Shown here one piece after another: positions 6,156-13,389 of a DNA stretch of 17,486 nucleotides (position 1 is the stretch's first letter; each line of letters starts with the position of its first letter). The stretch is taken from the NCBI GenBank assembly GCA_964632355.1, contig CAZWBW010000061.1:1-17486 (forward strand), in the 5' to 3' direction. Under the pieces are notes generated by a model, which made no database searches, was not told the DNA's origin, and saw only the letters and a list, made by a program, of their open reading frames with translations. This DNA is from JALOAP01 sp964632355. Its GTDB lineage: Bacteria > Chloroflexota > Dehalococcoidia > Tepidiformales > Tepidiformaceae. The position numbers were made by a program, and so were the translations under genes.

Positions 6156-6911
6156 TTACGCCTCCGGCTTCACGCCCACGAACAGCTCCAACTCCTCCTC
6201 GTGCGCAGCTTCCAGTTCCAACGGCGCGGCGAACGCCGCGAACCCCACCTCCGACAGCACCCGAAGCCACGCCCGGCGAGAGAACAGCCCGCATTCGTGC
6301 ACATCGTGGACTACGCGTGAAGGACCGTGCTTCTCGCCCAGCAGGAACACGAACTCCATCAGGTACGTGTTGTCTGACGGGTCGGGATCGTGACGCCACT
6401 CGAGGTACCGGAGCGACCGGCCCTCCCGGTCGTGCCCGCCGTGGAACGTCGCTTCCCGGAAGGTCTCGCGCGTCGCGTCGGGCACGAAAAGCCCCACCCC
6501 GCCCGGGCGCAGGTGGACGTACGCGGTTTCGAACGCCAGCCGGAGGTCCTCCTCGGTCGTCATGTACACGATGGCGTCGTGGATGAACACGGCGTCGAAC
6601 GTGCGGCCAAGCCGGACGCTCCGCATGTCGCCCTGCACGTGCTCACATTCCGGGTTCAACGCACGGCTCACCTCGAGCATGCCGGGCGCCGGGTCCACCA
6701 GCGTCATCTCGAACGCATGCTTTAGGTGCGACGCGTTGTTCCCGCCCCCGGAACCCAGTTCGAGAACTTCCCGTACCGGGCCCCGAGCGTTCTCGAGTAT
6801 CAGCCGCCGGAAGACCTCCGCCTCCTCGGCGTAGTCCTCCGGCGCCGTCATGACGTGAAACCAGGCGGCCAGCTCGCCGTAGAGCGCCTGCTGGCCGCCT
6901 GGTTCGTGCAT
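6156..6911 (-). CDS. Class I SAM-dependent methyltransferase
   Basis: 251-aa protein with a Rossmann methyltransferase fold. Motif I is VLELGSGGGNNA (residues 49-60), an acidic strand end follows (TLVDPAPGML, near 70-79), then GDMRS near residue 95, FDAVFIHDAIVYM (motif IV region, about 105-117) and LRPGGVGLFVPD (motif VI region). No membrane segment or signal peptide. The substrate cannot be told from the sequence. It lies 23 bp after the CoA-transferase gene and is probably the last gene of that operon before the TetR gene; whether it acts in the same pathway is unknown. Start ATG 6911-6909 is the first one preceding the conserved helix; its ribosome site is weak. Confidence 0.9.
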   Translation of the reverse strand: MHEPGGQQALYGELAAWFHVMTAPEDYAEEAEVFRRLILENARGPVREVLELGSGGGNNASHLKHAFEMTLVDPAPGMLEVSRALNPECEHVQGDMRSVRLGRTFDAVFIHDAIVYMTTEEDLRLAFETAYVHLRPGGVGLFVPDATRETFREATFHGGHDREGRSLRYLEWRHDPDPSDNTYLMEFVFLLGEKHGPSRVVHDVHECGLFSRRAWLRVLSEVGFAAFAAPLELEAAHEEELELFVGVKPEA

Positions 6912-6934
6912 TCCCAGCTTCGAACTCCCGTCCG

Positions 6935-8257
6935 TCAGGGCACGCTCGCGTCGAAGTCCATGGTGATGTGCCCGGCCGCCTTGAGCGACTCATACTCTTC
7001 GTCGCTCACGCCGAGCACCTCTTTGTACACGTACTCGTTGTGCTCGCCGAAGAGTACCGGTGGCTGAAGGAATTCGATAGGGGTCTCGGTGAACTGCCAC
7101 ATCGGCCCCACGTATTCCTTTGTGCCCGCGCCCTCGACAGTCTGCTTGCGGAAGAAGTTCCGTGCGCGAAGGTGTGGGTCGTCGAACATGCGCGACGCTT
7201 CGAGTACGGGCGCCGCCGCGATGCCCGCCGCCTGCAGCCGGTGCATCAGCTCGTAGTCGTCGTGCTCCTTCGTGTACTCGGCGATGCGCTGGTCGATCTC
7301 CCGGAAGTGTTCGGCGCGCCCTTCGTTCGTCGCGAACCGCGGATCGAGCGCCCAGTCCGGGCTGCCGATCGCCTTCCCGAACGCCTTCCACTGCTCGTCG
7401 TCCTCGATGTGGATCGCGATCCAGTGGTCGCCCTGGTCCTCCGGTGTCCCGGGCGACTTCGCCGGGTACACACCGCACGGGTACCGTCCGTGGATGTCCC
7501 GGTTGCCGATCGCCTGCTGCACGCGCCGGTTCATGGTGTAGTCCATGATCGCCTGCGTGAACATCGCGGAGGCGTTCTCGGCCTGCGCCACCTCGATGAG
7601 CTGGCCCTTACCGGTCTTTTCGCGATGCCACAGCGCGGCCATCACCGCGAAGGCGCCCTGCGCGCCCGCCAGGTAGTCGCCCGAGTAGATCGCCGTGTTG
7701 CTTGAAGGATCGGCGTCGTCGTACCCGCGCAGGAGCGTGTGGCCCATCACCGCTTCGAGGTGGACACCCAGGGCCCGTGCGGTCGAGTAGGGGCCCGTCG
7801 AGCCGTACGCCGGGACGCGGACGAAGATGATGTCTTCCTTGATGCTCTTCAGCCAGTCGTAGGTGATGCCGAGCTTCTCCATCGTCCCGGTGGCGTTGTT
7901 CTCGTACACCACGTCCGACTTCTCGACGAGCCGCCGAAGAATGTCCATCCCCTCGGGGCGCCGCAGGTCCACCGTGAAGCTCTTCTTGTTGCGGTAGAGG
8001 CTTACGAACGTCGGGCAGTGGTTCCACGGGCGCTCGCCCGGTTCGTTGTTCGGGTAGCCGCCGGCCCACGCCAGGTTCGCCAGCAACAGCTCCCGTGGTG
8101 GCCGTGCGAGTGCGCCCCGGGTCATCGGCTGGAACACGAACGGGTTTTCGGGCTTGATGACCTCCGCGCCCAGGTCGCCGAGGATCATCGTCGCGAATGG
8201 CCCGGCCCAGACCACACAAAGGTCGATGACGCGAACGCCTTCCAACGGCTTCTTCAT
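6935..8257 (-). CDS. Family III (CaiB/BaiF) CoA-transferase with catalytic Asp
   Basis: 440-aa CoA-transferase moving CoA between carboxylic acids through aspartyl-CoA thioester chemistry. It shows the family opening GVRVIDLCVVWAGPFATMIL, the GAEVIK strand, the KKSFTVDLRRPEG stretch, and YSGDYLAGAQGAF, where Asp194 matches the catalytic Asp of formyl-CoA transferase. The C-terminal part has the usual AGIAAAPVLEASRMFDDPHL region. Its ATG (8257-8255) overlaps the stop of the upstream paralogue in an ATGA, with GGAGGGGG just upstream, so the two are translationally coupled and likely produced in equal amounts. Carnitine-, oxalate-, benzylsuccinate- and bile-acid-type enzymes all share this fold, so the substrate is not assignable. 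Confidence 0.92.
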   Translation of the reverse strand: MKKPLEGVRVIDLCVVWAGPFATMILGDLGAEVIKPENPFVFQPMTRGALARPPRELLLANLAWAGGYPNNEPGERPWNHCPTFVSLYRNKKSFTVDLRRPEGMDILRRLVEKSDVVYENNATGTMEKLGITYDWLKSIKEDIIFVRVPAYGSTGPYSTARALGVHLEAVMGHTLLRGYDDADPSSNTAIYSGDYLAGAQGAFAVMAALWHREKTGKGQLIEVAQAENASAMFTQAIMDYTMNRRVQQAIGNRDIHGRYPCGVYPAKSPGTPEDQGDHWIAIHIEDDEQWKAFGKAIGSPDWALDPRFATNEGRAEHFREIDQRIAEYTKEHDDYELMHRLQAAGIAAAPVLEASRMFDDPHLRARNFFRKQTVEGAGTKEYVGPMWQFTETPIEFLQPPVLFGEHNEYVYKEVLGVSDEEYESLKAAGHITMDFDASVP

Positions 8258-9477
8258 TTCGCCCCCTCCTTCACGGCCGCGATGATGTCATCGCCCAGGC
8301 CGGCTTCCCGCAGGACCTCTTCGGTGTGTTGCCCCAGCAGCGGCGCCGGGCGGCGCAGGGCCCAGCCGCCTTCCGGCATGATCAGCGGCCGTCCCGGCAT
8401 CTCCACCTCGCCCATCACTGGGTGCTCGACCTTCGTCCAGAACCCGCGATTGCGGAAATGCTCGTCCTCGTACAGGTCCTCCATGCTGAACAGCGGGCCG
8501 CACATCACCTTGGCGCGGCGCGCTTCCTCCCAGATCTCCCGCTTCGTCCGCTCCAGGCACCACGCGATGAAGTGTGCGTTCCACTCGTCGATGAGTTCCG
8601 CGTTCAGCCGCGCCATCGGGTCCTGGTACTTGGGGTCCGTTGCCCAGTCCGGGTAGTTCAGCATGTCGAGGATTCGGTCGGGCCGAAGCCCCGCATTCGT
8701 GAAGTCGACATACCCGTCCGCGCACGGGTAAATCCCCTGTGGCATGCCGCTCCCCGCACCCGCGGTGCGCAGCGTCTTCCGGCCGCTGTACTGGTAGCCG
8801 ATCGCCGTCGCGTGCCGGCGGTCCACGCCGCCGAAGTGGGTCTCCGTGAGGGCAATGTCGGCGTACTGGCCCACGCCGTTTCGCTTGTTCGCCCAGAGCA
8901 GGCCCATCAACGCCGCGCCGATGGACGCCCCGGACTCGAACAGCGCCGCGGTCCCGGCCATCTTCACCGGTTCCCGGTGCGTCTCGCCCATCGAGTACAT
9001 CTCGCCGGCGAACCCGTACAGCACCAGCTCGGTGAGCCGGTAATCCCGGTACGGCCCGTCCTGCCCGAAGTTCGAAATTGAGACCATCGACGCCTTTGGG
9101 TTCAGCTCGTGGACGCGCTCCCAGCTGAACCCCAGGTTCGCCATCACGCCCGGCCGAAAGCTTTCGACCACCAGGTCGGCTCGCCGGATGAGCGCCTCCA
9201 GCGCCGTCTTCGCGGCGTCCGTCCGCAGGTCGAGCACCACGGAGCGCTTGTTCGTGTTCAGGTAGAAGAAGAGACCGCTCTTCTCGATGTGCGGTTCGTC
9301 GCCCTGGAACGGCCCGAACCGCCGCGCGATATCGCCCTCCGGCCGCTCGATCTTGATGACGTCGGCGCCGAAATCGGCCAGCAGCTTGGTCGCGTATGGC
9401 CCTGCGATGTGGTGAGTCAGGTCCAGCACCACGACGTCGTCGAGGGCCTGCCCGCTCGAACCATTCGATGCCTGCAT
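8254..9477 (-). CDS. Family III (CaiB/BaiF) CoA-transferase-like subunit lacking the catalytic Asp
   Basis: 407-aa paralogue of the next gene. The family features are present (VVVLDLTHHIAGPYATKLLA, GADVIKIERPEGD, NKRSVVLDLR, ESFRPGVMANLGF, GVGQYADIALTE). Aligning it to the downstream paralogue back from the shared G-x-GQ motif puts Leu179 where that protein has its catalytic Asp194; the nearest acidic residue is Glu181. It is therefore probably a non-catalytic partner in a heteromer, as known for some heteromeric class III enzymes such as BbsEF, although a displaced catalytic residue is possible. ATG 9477-9475 follows an AGGGGGG ribosome site. It is the first gene of the minus-strand operon, with a perfect palindrome in its leader (9503-9521). 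Confidence 0.92.
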   Translation of the reverse strand: MQASNGSSGQALDDVVVLDLTHHIAGPYATKLLADFGADVIKIERPEGDIARRFGPFQGDEPHIEKSGLFFYLNTNKRSVVLDLRTDAAKTALEALIRRADLVVESFRPGVMANLGFSWERVHELNPKASMVSISNFGQDGPYRDYRLTELVLYGFAGEMYSMGETHREPVKMAGTAALFESGASIGAALMGLLWANKRNGVGQYADIALTETHFGGVDRRHATAIGYQYSGRKTLRTAGAGSGMPQGIYPCADGYVDFTNAGLRPDRILDMLNYPDWATDPKYQDPMARLNAELIDEWNAHFIAWCLERTKREIWEEARRAKVMCGPLFSMEDLYEDEHFRNRGFWTKVEHPVMGEVEMPGRPLIMPEGGWALRRPAPLLGQHTEEVLREAGLGDDIIAAVKEGAK

Positions 9478-9502
9478 CGGCTATTCCCCCCTCTGCTCAG
9501 GC

Positions 9503-9521
9503 GTCCAGGATTCTCCTGGAC
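9503..9521. promoter_or_regulatory. Perfect inverted repeat in the CoA-transferase leader
   Basis: GTCCAGGATTCTCCTGGAC: 8-bp arms around TTC, 26 bp before the first CoA-transferase start and just upstream of its ribosome site. Size and symmetry fit a TetR-family operator, and a TetR gene lies at the far end of the same gene set. As RNA it could also form an 8-bp hairpin. Which one applies is not decided by sequence. Confidence 0.55.
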
Positions 9522-9549
9522 CATTGCTGGAATGCGCCCTCTCGATTGG

Positions 9550-9559
9550 TTCCCGGGAA
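9550..9559. repeat. TTCCCGGGAA palindrome in the divergent intergenic region
   Basis: Perfect 10-bp palindrome, flanked by GATT (9544-9547) and AATC (9558-9561), which extend the symmetry with a 2-bp offset. It lies between the CoA-transferase operon and the PadR-mod operon. A minus-strand -10-like TAGATT lies beside it without a properly spaced -35. Possible regulator site; weak. Confidence 0.3.
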
Positions 9560-9621
9560 TCTACCAGACCCAACACACTCATGCATCAATCAGCCCGGAT
9601 GGCCGTCGTTCAAATACTTGG

Positions 9622-9658
9622 TTGACGAGTAATTGGGCGGCCAATAGCATCGCCCGCG
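9622..9658 (+). promoter_or_regulatory. Leaderless promoter of the padR-mod operon with operator-like palindrome
   Basis: TTGACG (9622-9627), exactly 17 bp, TAGCAT (9645-9650), then 7 bp to the GTG start at 9658, so the transcript should begin at the start codon. No ribosome site is present, consistent with leaderless translation. ATTGG-GCGG-CCAAT (9632-9645) is a perfect inverted repeat inside the spacer reaching the first base of the -10, well placed for repression by the encoded PadR protein. Confidence 0.65.
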
Positions 9659-10188
9659 TGGAACGCCCGTTACTTCCCGGCGAGTTCGCCCTCCTCGCGA
9701 TGCTCCTCGATGGGCCCATGCACGGCTACGAAATGGCCCGTGCCTTCGAGGCTCCCGAACTACAGCTCATCTGTCCGATCGAACAGAGCTCGCTCTACAC
9801 CTACCTTCGCAACCTCGAAGCACGCGGGTTCGTCGAGTGGCACGAGCGGCGCGTTGGAGCGCGCCCTCCGCGGAAGATGTTCGAACTCACCCCATGCGGC
9901 CGCGAGCACGTCGAACGCTGGCTCCGCGACAGCGTTCACCGTATGCGCGAAGTCCGCCTCGACTTCCTGCTCAAGCTCTTCTTCCTGCGGCGCCGCGACC
10001 AGGCAGCCGCCGCCCGCCTCGTCGAAGACCAGCTCCGCGCCTGCGAGGAGTATCTCCGCACCGTCGAAGCGACCGAGCCGGTCAGCGATTTCCACGAGGT
10101 CGTCCTTACCTCCCGGCGTTCCGCCGCAATTGCCACCCTCGACTGGCTGCGAACCTACTCCCGCCAGCTCGCCACGGAGTCCGGCTGA
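9658..10188 (+). CDS. PadR-family transcriptional regulator heading the mod operon
   Basis: 176-aa regulator. The N-terminal PadR winged helix is clear (residues about 5-85: LLPGEFALLAMLLDGPMHGYE, then IEQSSLYTYLRNLEARGFV and a wing ending FELTPCGREHVERW). A helical C-terminal dimerisation region follows (FLLKLFFLRRRDQAAAARLVEDQL). The frame is open far upstream to 9109, but GTG 9658 is chosen because PadR homology starts there and a promoter sits immediately before it. The TGA stop overlaps the modA ATG (TGATG at 10186-10190), so it is co-translated with modABC. Molybdate operons are usually controlled by ModE; here a PadR protein appears to take that place. Whether it senses molybdate itself is unknown. 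Confidence 0.9.
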   Translation: MERPLLPGEFALLAMLLDGPMHGYEMARAFEAPELQLICPIEQSSLYTYLRNLEARGFVEWHERRVGARPPRKMFELTPCGREHVERWLRDSVHRMREVRLDFLLKLFFLRRRDQAAAARLVEDQLRACEEYLRTVEATEPVSDFHEVVLTSRRSAAIATLDWLRTYSRQLATESG

Positions 10189-11024
10189 TGCTTCGCGTTG
10201 CCCGGTCACTCGCGGCACTCCCTGGGCTCTTCGCGGTGCTCTTCCTTGCCGGCGCGTGTGGGAGCGAATCCGGGGCATTGCCGGGCACGACGCCCGGGCA
10301 CACGGCAAGGTCGGCACTTTCTGGCGACATAACTCTGTTCGCCGCCTCGTCGCTCACCGACGTGTTCGAAGAAGCCGGGAGCAGGTTCGAAGCCGCGAAC
10401 CCGGGCACCCGCGTGAGATTCAATTTCGGCTCCTCGTCCGGGCTCGCCACCCAGATAGAGGAAGGGGCCCCCGCCGACGCTTTCGCTTCCGCTGACCTCG
10501 CGCAGGCCGACAGGCTTCTGCAGAACGGGCACATACACCCGCCTGCCGTGTTCGCGAAGAATGCTCTCGTGCTCGTCGTTCCGCGCGGCTCGGCATCCGT
10601 GGCCTCTTTCGCAGATCTCGCGAACGAGGGCGTTCGCCTCGTTCTCGCCGGCCCGGAAGTCCCCGCCGGGAGGTACGCCCGCCAGGTCATCGCGAATGCC
10701 TCCGCCAGCGGCGCCTTTGGCGCCGATTTCGAATCTCGCGTGCTGGCGAACCTCCGCAGCGAGGAGGCGAACGTGCGTGCCGTGCTCGCCAAGGTCCAGC
10801 TCGGCGAAGCCGACGCAGGATTCGTCTACGCCACCGACGTGGCCGCTGCCGCCGGCGAGGTCGATGTCATCCAGGTCCCCACGGAGTTCAACGTCGTCGC
10901 CGAATACCCGGTCGCGCTCACCCGCCGCGGCGGCGAAAACCCTGTCGCCATCGCCTTCGTCGAATTCCTGCTTTCATCGCAGGGCCAGGAGGTGCTCGAG
11001 TCCTATGGCTTCGAAGGCAGGTAG
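10188..11024 (+). CDS. modA: Molybdate ABC transporter substrate-binding lipoprotein
   Basis: 278-aa binding protein that captures molybdate (possibly tungstate) outside the membrane and hands it to ModB. An N-terminal lipoprotein signal ends in FLAGAC with Cys24 as the lipid anchor, as expected in a bacterium without a classic periplasm. Family motifs are present: LFAASSLTDVFEEAG near residue 50, FGSSSGLATQIEEGAPADAF near 83-102, EVPAGRYARQVI and EADAGFVYATDV, which line the oxyanion site in ModA. The ATG at 10188 overlaps the PadR stop, with a GGAG about 10 bp upstream. The C-terminus overlaps modB by 20 bp. Molybdate and tungstate binders cannot be separated by eye. Confidence 0.93.
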   Translation: MLRVARSLAALPGLFAVLFLAGACGSESGALPGTTPGHTARSALSGDITLFAASSLTDVFEEAGSRFEAANPGTRVRFNFGSSSGLATQIEEGAPADAFASADLAQADRLLQNGHIHPPAVFAKNALVLVVPRGSASVASFADLANEGVRLVLAGPEVPAGRYARQVIANASASGAFGADFESRVLANLRSEEANVRAVLAKVQLGEADAGFVYATDVAAAAGEVDVIQVPTEFNVVAEYPVALTRRGGENPVAIAFVEFLLSSQGQEVLESYGFEGR

Positions 11025-11844
11025 CGCCAGCACCAGCCGCGTCGACCGCGCGATGTTCGCGCTGCTCGCCCTATTGGTCGGCGCGTTCACGTTGTTCTTT
11101 GTGCTGCCGTTCGTCGGCCTCCTCGACCGCGCCTTCGCCGACGACCGCACATGGGAGGTGATGACGGGCTCCACCGCGCGAAGCGCGCTGCGCCTATCCC
11201 TTATAACCGCGACGCTGACGACGCTCATCGCTGTCACGGTGGGCACGCCCGTCGCCTACGCGCTCGCCCGCAGCCGCTTCCCGGGGAAACCGCTCGTCGA
11301 CGCGCTCGTCGACCTCCCAATCGTTCTGCCCCCGACCGTTGCGGGTGTCGCGCTTCTCACAGCCTTCGGCCGGCGCGGCATCCTCGGCGAACCGATCGAA
11401 GAACTCACTGGTATCACGATCAGCTTCACGACCACCGCGGTCGTGCTCGCGCAACTCCTCGTGAGCGCGCCGTTCTACGTTCGCGCCGCGGCCAGCGGCT
11501 TCGAACGCATCGACATCCAACAGGAGCGGGTGGCCTACACCCTCGGCGCGTCGCGCACCCGGACCTTCTTCCGGATCGCGTTGCCCCAGGCGTGGCCCGC
11601 GCTGGTTGCGGGCGTCGTGCTCTGCTGGGCGCGCGCCATCGGAGAACTCGGCGCAACGCTCATCTTCGCCGGCAACCTCCGGGGCGAAACCCAGACTATG
11701 CCGCTCGCCATCATCTCCGCGTTTGAAGGCACCGCGCTCGGACTCGCTGGCGCCATCGCGCTCTCGCTCATCCTTCTCGTCGTCGCGCTGGCGGCGCTGG
11801 TGGTCTTCCGTCTCGTTCTACGCGTCGCGCCCGGGGCCTCATGA
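11005..11844 (+). CDS. modB: Molybdate ABC transporter permease
   Basis: 279-aa inner-membrane permease of the molybdate importer. Hydrophobic segments at about residues 17-41, 65-88, 103-125, 145-165, 205-225 and 245-270 fit the five- or six-span ModB fold. The cytoplasmic EAA loop that docks on ModC is visible (YTLGASRTRTFFRIALPQAW), followed by the ModB hallmark ARAIGELGATLIFAGN. The ATG at 11005 lies within the end of modA; AGGAGG is 12 bp upstream, a rather long spacing, but no better start exists in frame. Its stop overlaps the modC start (ATGA). Downstream genes complete a standard modABC set. Confidence 0.93.
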   Translation: MASKAGSASTSRVDRAMFALLALLVGAFTLFFVLPFVGLLDRAFADDRTWEVMTGSTARSALRLSLITATLTTLIAVTVGTPVAYALARSRFPGKPLVDALVDLPIVLPPTVAGVALLTAFGRRGILGEPIEELTGITISFTTTAVVLAQLLVSAPFYVRAAASGFERIDIQQERVAYTLGASRTRTFFRIALPQAWPALVAGVVLCWARAIGELGATLIFAGNLRGETQTMPLAIISAFEGTALGLAGAIALSLILLVVALAALVVFRLVLRVAPGAS

Positions 11845-12917
11845 CACTCAAGCTCACCGCCCGAAAGACACTGAGGTCGTTCTCGTTCGACGCCGCCTTC
11901 GACGCCGACCAGGAGATCGTGGTCCTGTTCGGTCACTCGGGTGCGGGCAAGAGCGTCAGCCTCCAGTTCATCGCCGGGCTGCTCACCCCGGACGAGGGCC
12001 GGATCGAAATCGGCGGCCGCACCGTCTTCGACTCCGAGCGCCGAATCAACCTCCCGCCGCAGGCCCGCGCCGTCGGCTACGTGGTGCAGGACCTTGCGCT
12101 CTTCCGCCACCTCAGCGTGTTCGAAAACGTGGCGTTCGGCATCCCGCGCGGGCGTGACCGCCGGGCCCGTGTTCGCGAGCTCCTCGAGCTGCTCGGGCTT
12201 ACCGGCTTCGAAGACCGCAAACCAGAAACCCTGTCCGGCGGGCAGCAGCAGCGCGTCGCACTCGCGCGAGCGCTGGCCCGCGAGGGCGAGCTCCTCCTGC
12301 GCGATGAACCGTTCAGCGCGCTCGATGAGTCGCTGCGGGCCTCCTTGCGCCGCGAACTCCTGCGCCTCCGTGCCGAGCTCGGACTCACCATCATCTTCGT
12401 GACCCACGACCTGCGCGAAGCGCATCTCCTCGGCGACCGTCTCGCCGTGTTCGACGGCGGGCGCATCCTGCAGTTCGGCCCACGCGAAGAGGTGTTCCGG
12501 CGCCCGGCCTCCCGCCGCATCGGCGAACTGACCGGCGTCGCCAACATCTTCCCCGGTCGCCGCACCGGCCACGACCGCGGCCTGGTGCGGGTCCACGCGG
12601 CGGGCCTCGAACTGCTTGCCACGCCCGTCAACGGTACCGACGCCTGCGACCTGGACCTGATGATCCGCGCCGAGCGAGTGAACCTCCGCCGCGAGCCCCC
12701 ACCCGGCCTGCCGAACGTCCTGGAGGCGGCGATTACCGAGGAGTTCGCCTACGGCAACTCCCACACTCTGCACTTCGAACCCATCGGGCCCGGGCCGCGG
12801 CTCGAAGTCGAACTGGCATCGCGGCCCTACGACGTGCTCGGTGTCGCGCAGCGGCGGCGGTGGTATCTCGAGCTCCCGCCCTCGGACCTTCTCGCGGTCC
12901 CGGCGCCCGGCGCCTGA
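11841..12917 (+). CDS. modC: Molybdate ABC transporter ATP-binding protein
   Basis: 358-aa ATPase that powers molybdate import. Walker A is GHSGAGKS (about residues 31-38), the Q-loop is in YVVQDLALF, the signature is LSGGQQQRVALARAL (about 132), Walker B is ELLLRDEPFSALD (an Arg replaces the usual hydrophobic residue just before the Asp), and the H-loop is VTHD. Residues about 230-355 form the MOP/TOBE-type domain that binds oxyanion in ModC proteins. Start ATG 11841 overlaps the modB stop by 4 bp. It ends the operon; a strong GC stem-loop lies about 40 bp after its stop. Length is normal for ModC. Confidence 0.93.
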   Translation: MTLKLTARKTLRSFSFDAAFDADQEIVVLFGHSGAGKSVSLQFIAGLLTPDEGRIEIGGRTVFDSERRINLPPQARAVGYVVQDLALFRHLSVFENVAFGIPRGRDRRARVRELLELLGLTGFEDRKPETLSGGQQQRVALARALAREGELLLRDEPFSALDESLRASLRRELLRLRAELGLTIIFVTHDLREAHLLGDRLAVFDGGRILQFGPREEVFRRPASRRIGELTGVANIFPGRRTGHDRGLVRVHAAGLELLATPVNGTDACDLDLMIRAERVNLRREPPPGLPNVLEAAITEEFAYGNSHTLHFEPIGPGPRLEVELASRPYDVLGVAQRRRWYLELPPSDLLAVPAPGA

Positions 12918-12960
12918 CGGCCTCGGTTCTCCTGGTATCGAAGCGAGTGAGAGAGGGGGT

Positions 12961-12990
12961 GGGGGCGGACACCACAGTGGCGCCGCCCCC
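12961..12990 (+). terminator. GC-rich stem-loop after modC
   Basis: GGGGGCGG (12961-12968) pairs perfectly with CCGCCCCC (12983-12990); the 14-nt loop itself contains CCAC/GTGG. It follows the modC stop by 43 bp. No T-tract follows, so it is not a standard rho-independent terminator; it may still end or protect the mod transcript. Confidence 0.45.
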
Positions 12991-13041
12991 GGTGCGACGG
13001 GGAGGACAATGTCGCCTGGCTGCCTTTGGTCAGGAGGCCGC

Positions 13042-13070
13042 CTGTCATTAGCTACGGATGCTGCTACGAT
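13042..13070 (+). promoter_or_regulatory. Upstream promoter (P1) of the str operon
   Basis: CTGTCA (13042-13047), 17 bp, TACGAT (13065-13070), with TGC just before the -10 giving an extended -10. The -35 is imperfect (4 of 6). It lies about 320 bp before rpsL. A hairpin GCCTCC-AGGA-GGAGGC (13116-13131) lies between it and the second promoter. Confidence 0.4.
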
Positions 13071-13145
13071 GAACTTCAGGGAAAGCCAAAGACGGTTCGG
13101 TGGCGATTCGGTGCTGCCTCCAGGAGGAGGCATGGCGTCTTCGAG

Positions 13146-13173
13146 TTGACACTGTTACCCCTTGTGCTAACCT
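13146..13173 (+). promoter_or_regulatory. Main promoter (P2) of the str operon
   Basis: Consensus TTGACA (13146-13151), 16 bp, TAACCT (13168-13173). Predicted start near 13180, giving a leader of about 210 nt before rpsL. A perfect -35 suits a highly expressed ribosomal operon. Confidence 0.7.
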
Positions 13174-13179
13174 CAGTTT

Positions 13180-13389
13180 TCGGCGCTTTCTGACGGTTCG
13201 CTTTCGTGGCGTCTTGGTAGGTCGCGAAGCTGAGTCCTGAAGACGGCCCAGGCCCATTGGGCAGGGGCGCTGTTCATGAGCAGGCTTTTCGGCCTGTTTC
13301 TGTGCCCAGAACACTTCGAAGGTTTGTCACCTTCCCCGGTCGGCGGGCGGCCGCCCGCACGGCCTCATTTAGTAACGAGGGAAGCAGGA
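13180..13389 (+). other. Structured 5' leader of rpsL-rpsG-fusA-tuf
   Basis: About 210 nt without a convincing gene. It holds several inverted repeats: GCCCATTGGGC (13252-13262), CAGGC-TTTTCG-GCCTG followed by TTTCTG (13281-13300), GAAGGT-TTGTC-ACCTTC (13318-13334), and a perfect 16-bp palindrome GCGGGCGGCCGCCCGC (13343-13358). GAGGG at 13377-13381 is the rpsL ribosome site. Such leaders can carry autoregulation by a ribosomal protein (S7 regulates the str operon in E. coli) or attenuation. I recognise no known motif by sequence. Confidence 0.5.

Noticed and set aside
6061..6399. 113-residue N-terminal extension of the TetR protein
   Set aside because: Runs through the end of the methyltransferase gene; GTG 6060 has a ribosome site and matches the usual TetR start.
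9109..9657. Long N-terminal extension of the PadR protein
   Set aside because: It would overlap the CoA-transferase gene and include its own promoter; PadR homology begins at the GTG at 9658.
12952..12968. G-quadruplex in the G-run after modC
   Set aside because: Only two long G-runs and one short one occur together; the stretch is better explained as the 5' arm of the stem-loop.
12841..13149. 102-codon frame after modC, and a 5-codon frame at 13132-13149 behind AGGAGGAGG
   Set aside because: Gly/Ser/Arg low-complexity translation overlapping modC; the mini-frame's start is too close to the purine run, and the run is one arm of a hairpin and lies before the main promoter.
13276..13389. N-terminal extension of S12 beginning MSRLFGLFL
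   Set aside because: S12 proteins start at MPTINQL; the extension would consume the structured leader and has no ribosome site.
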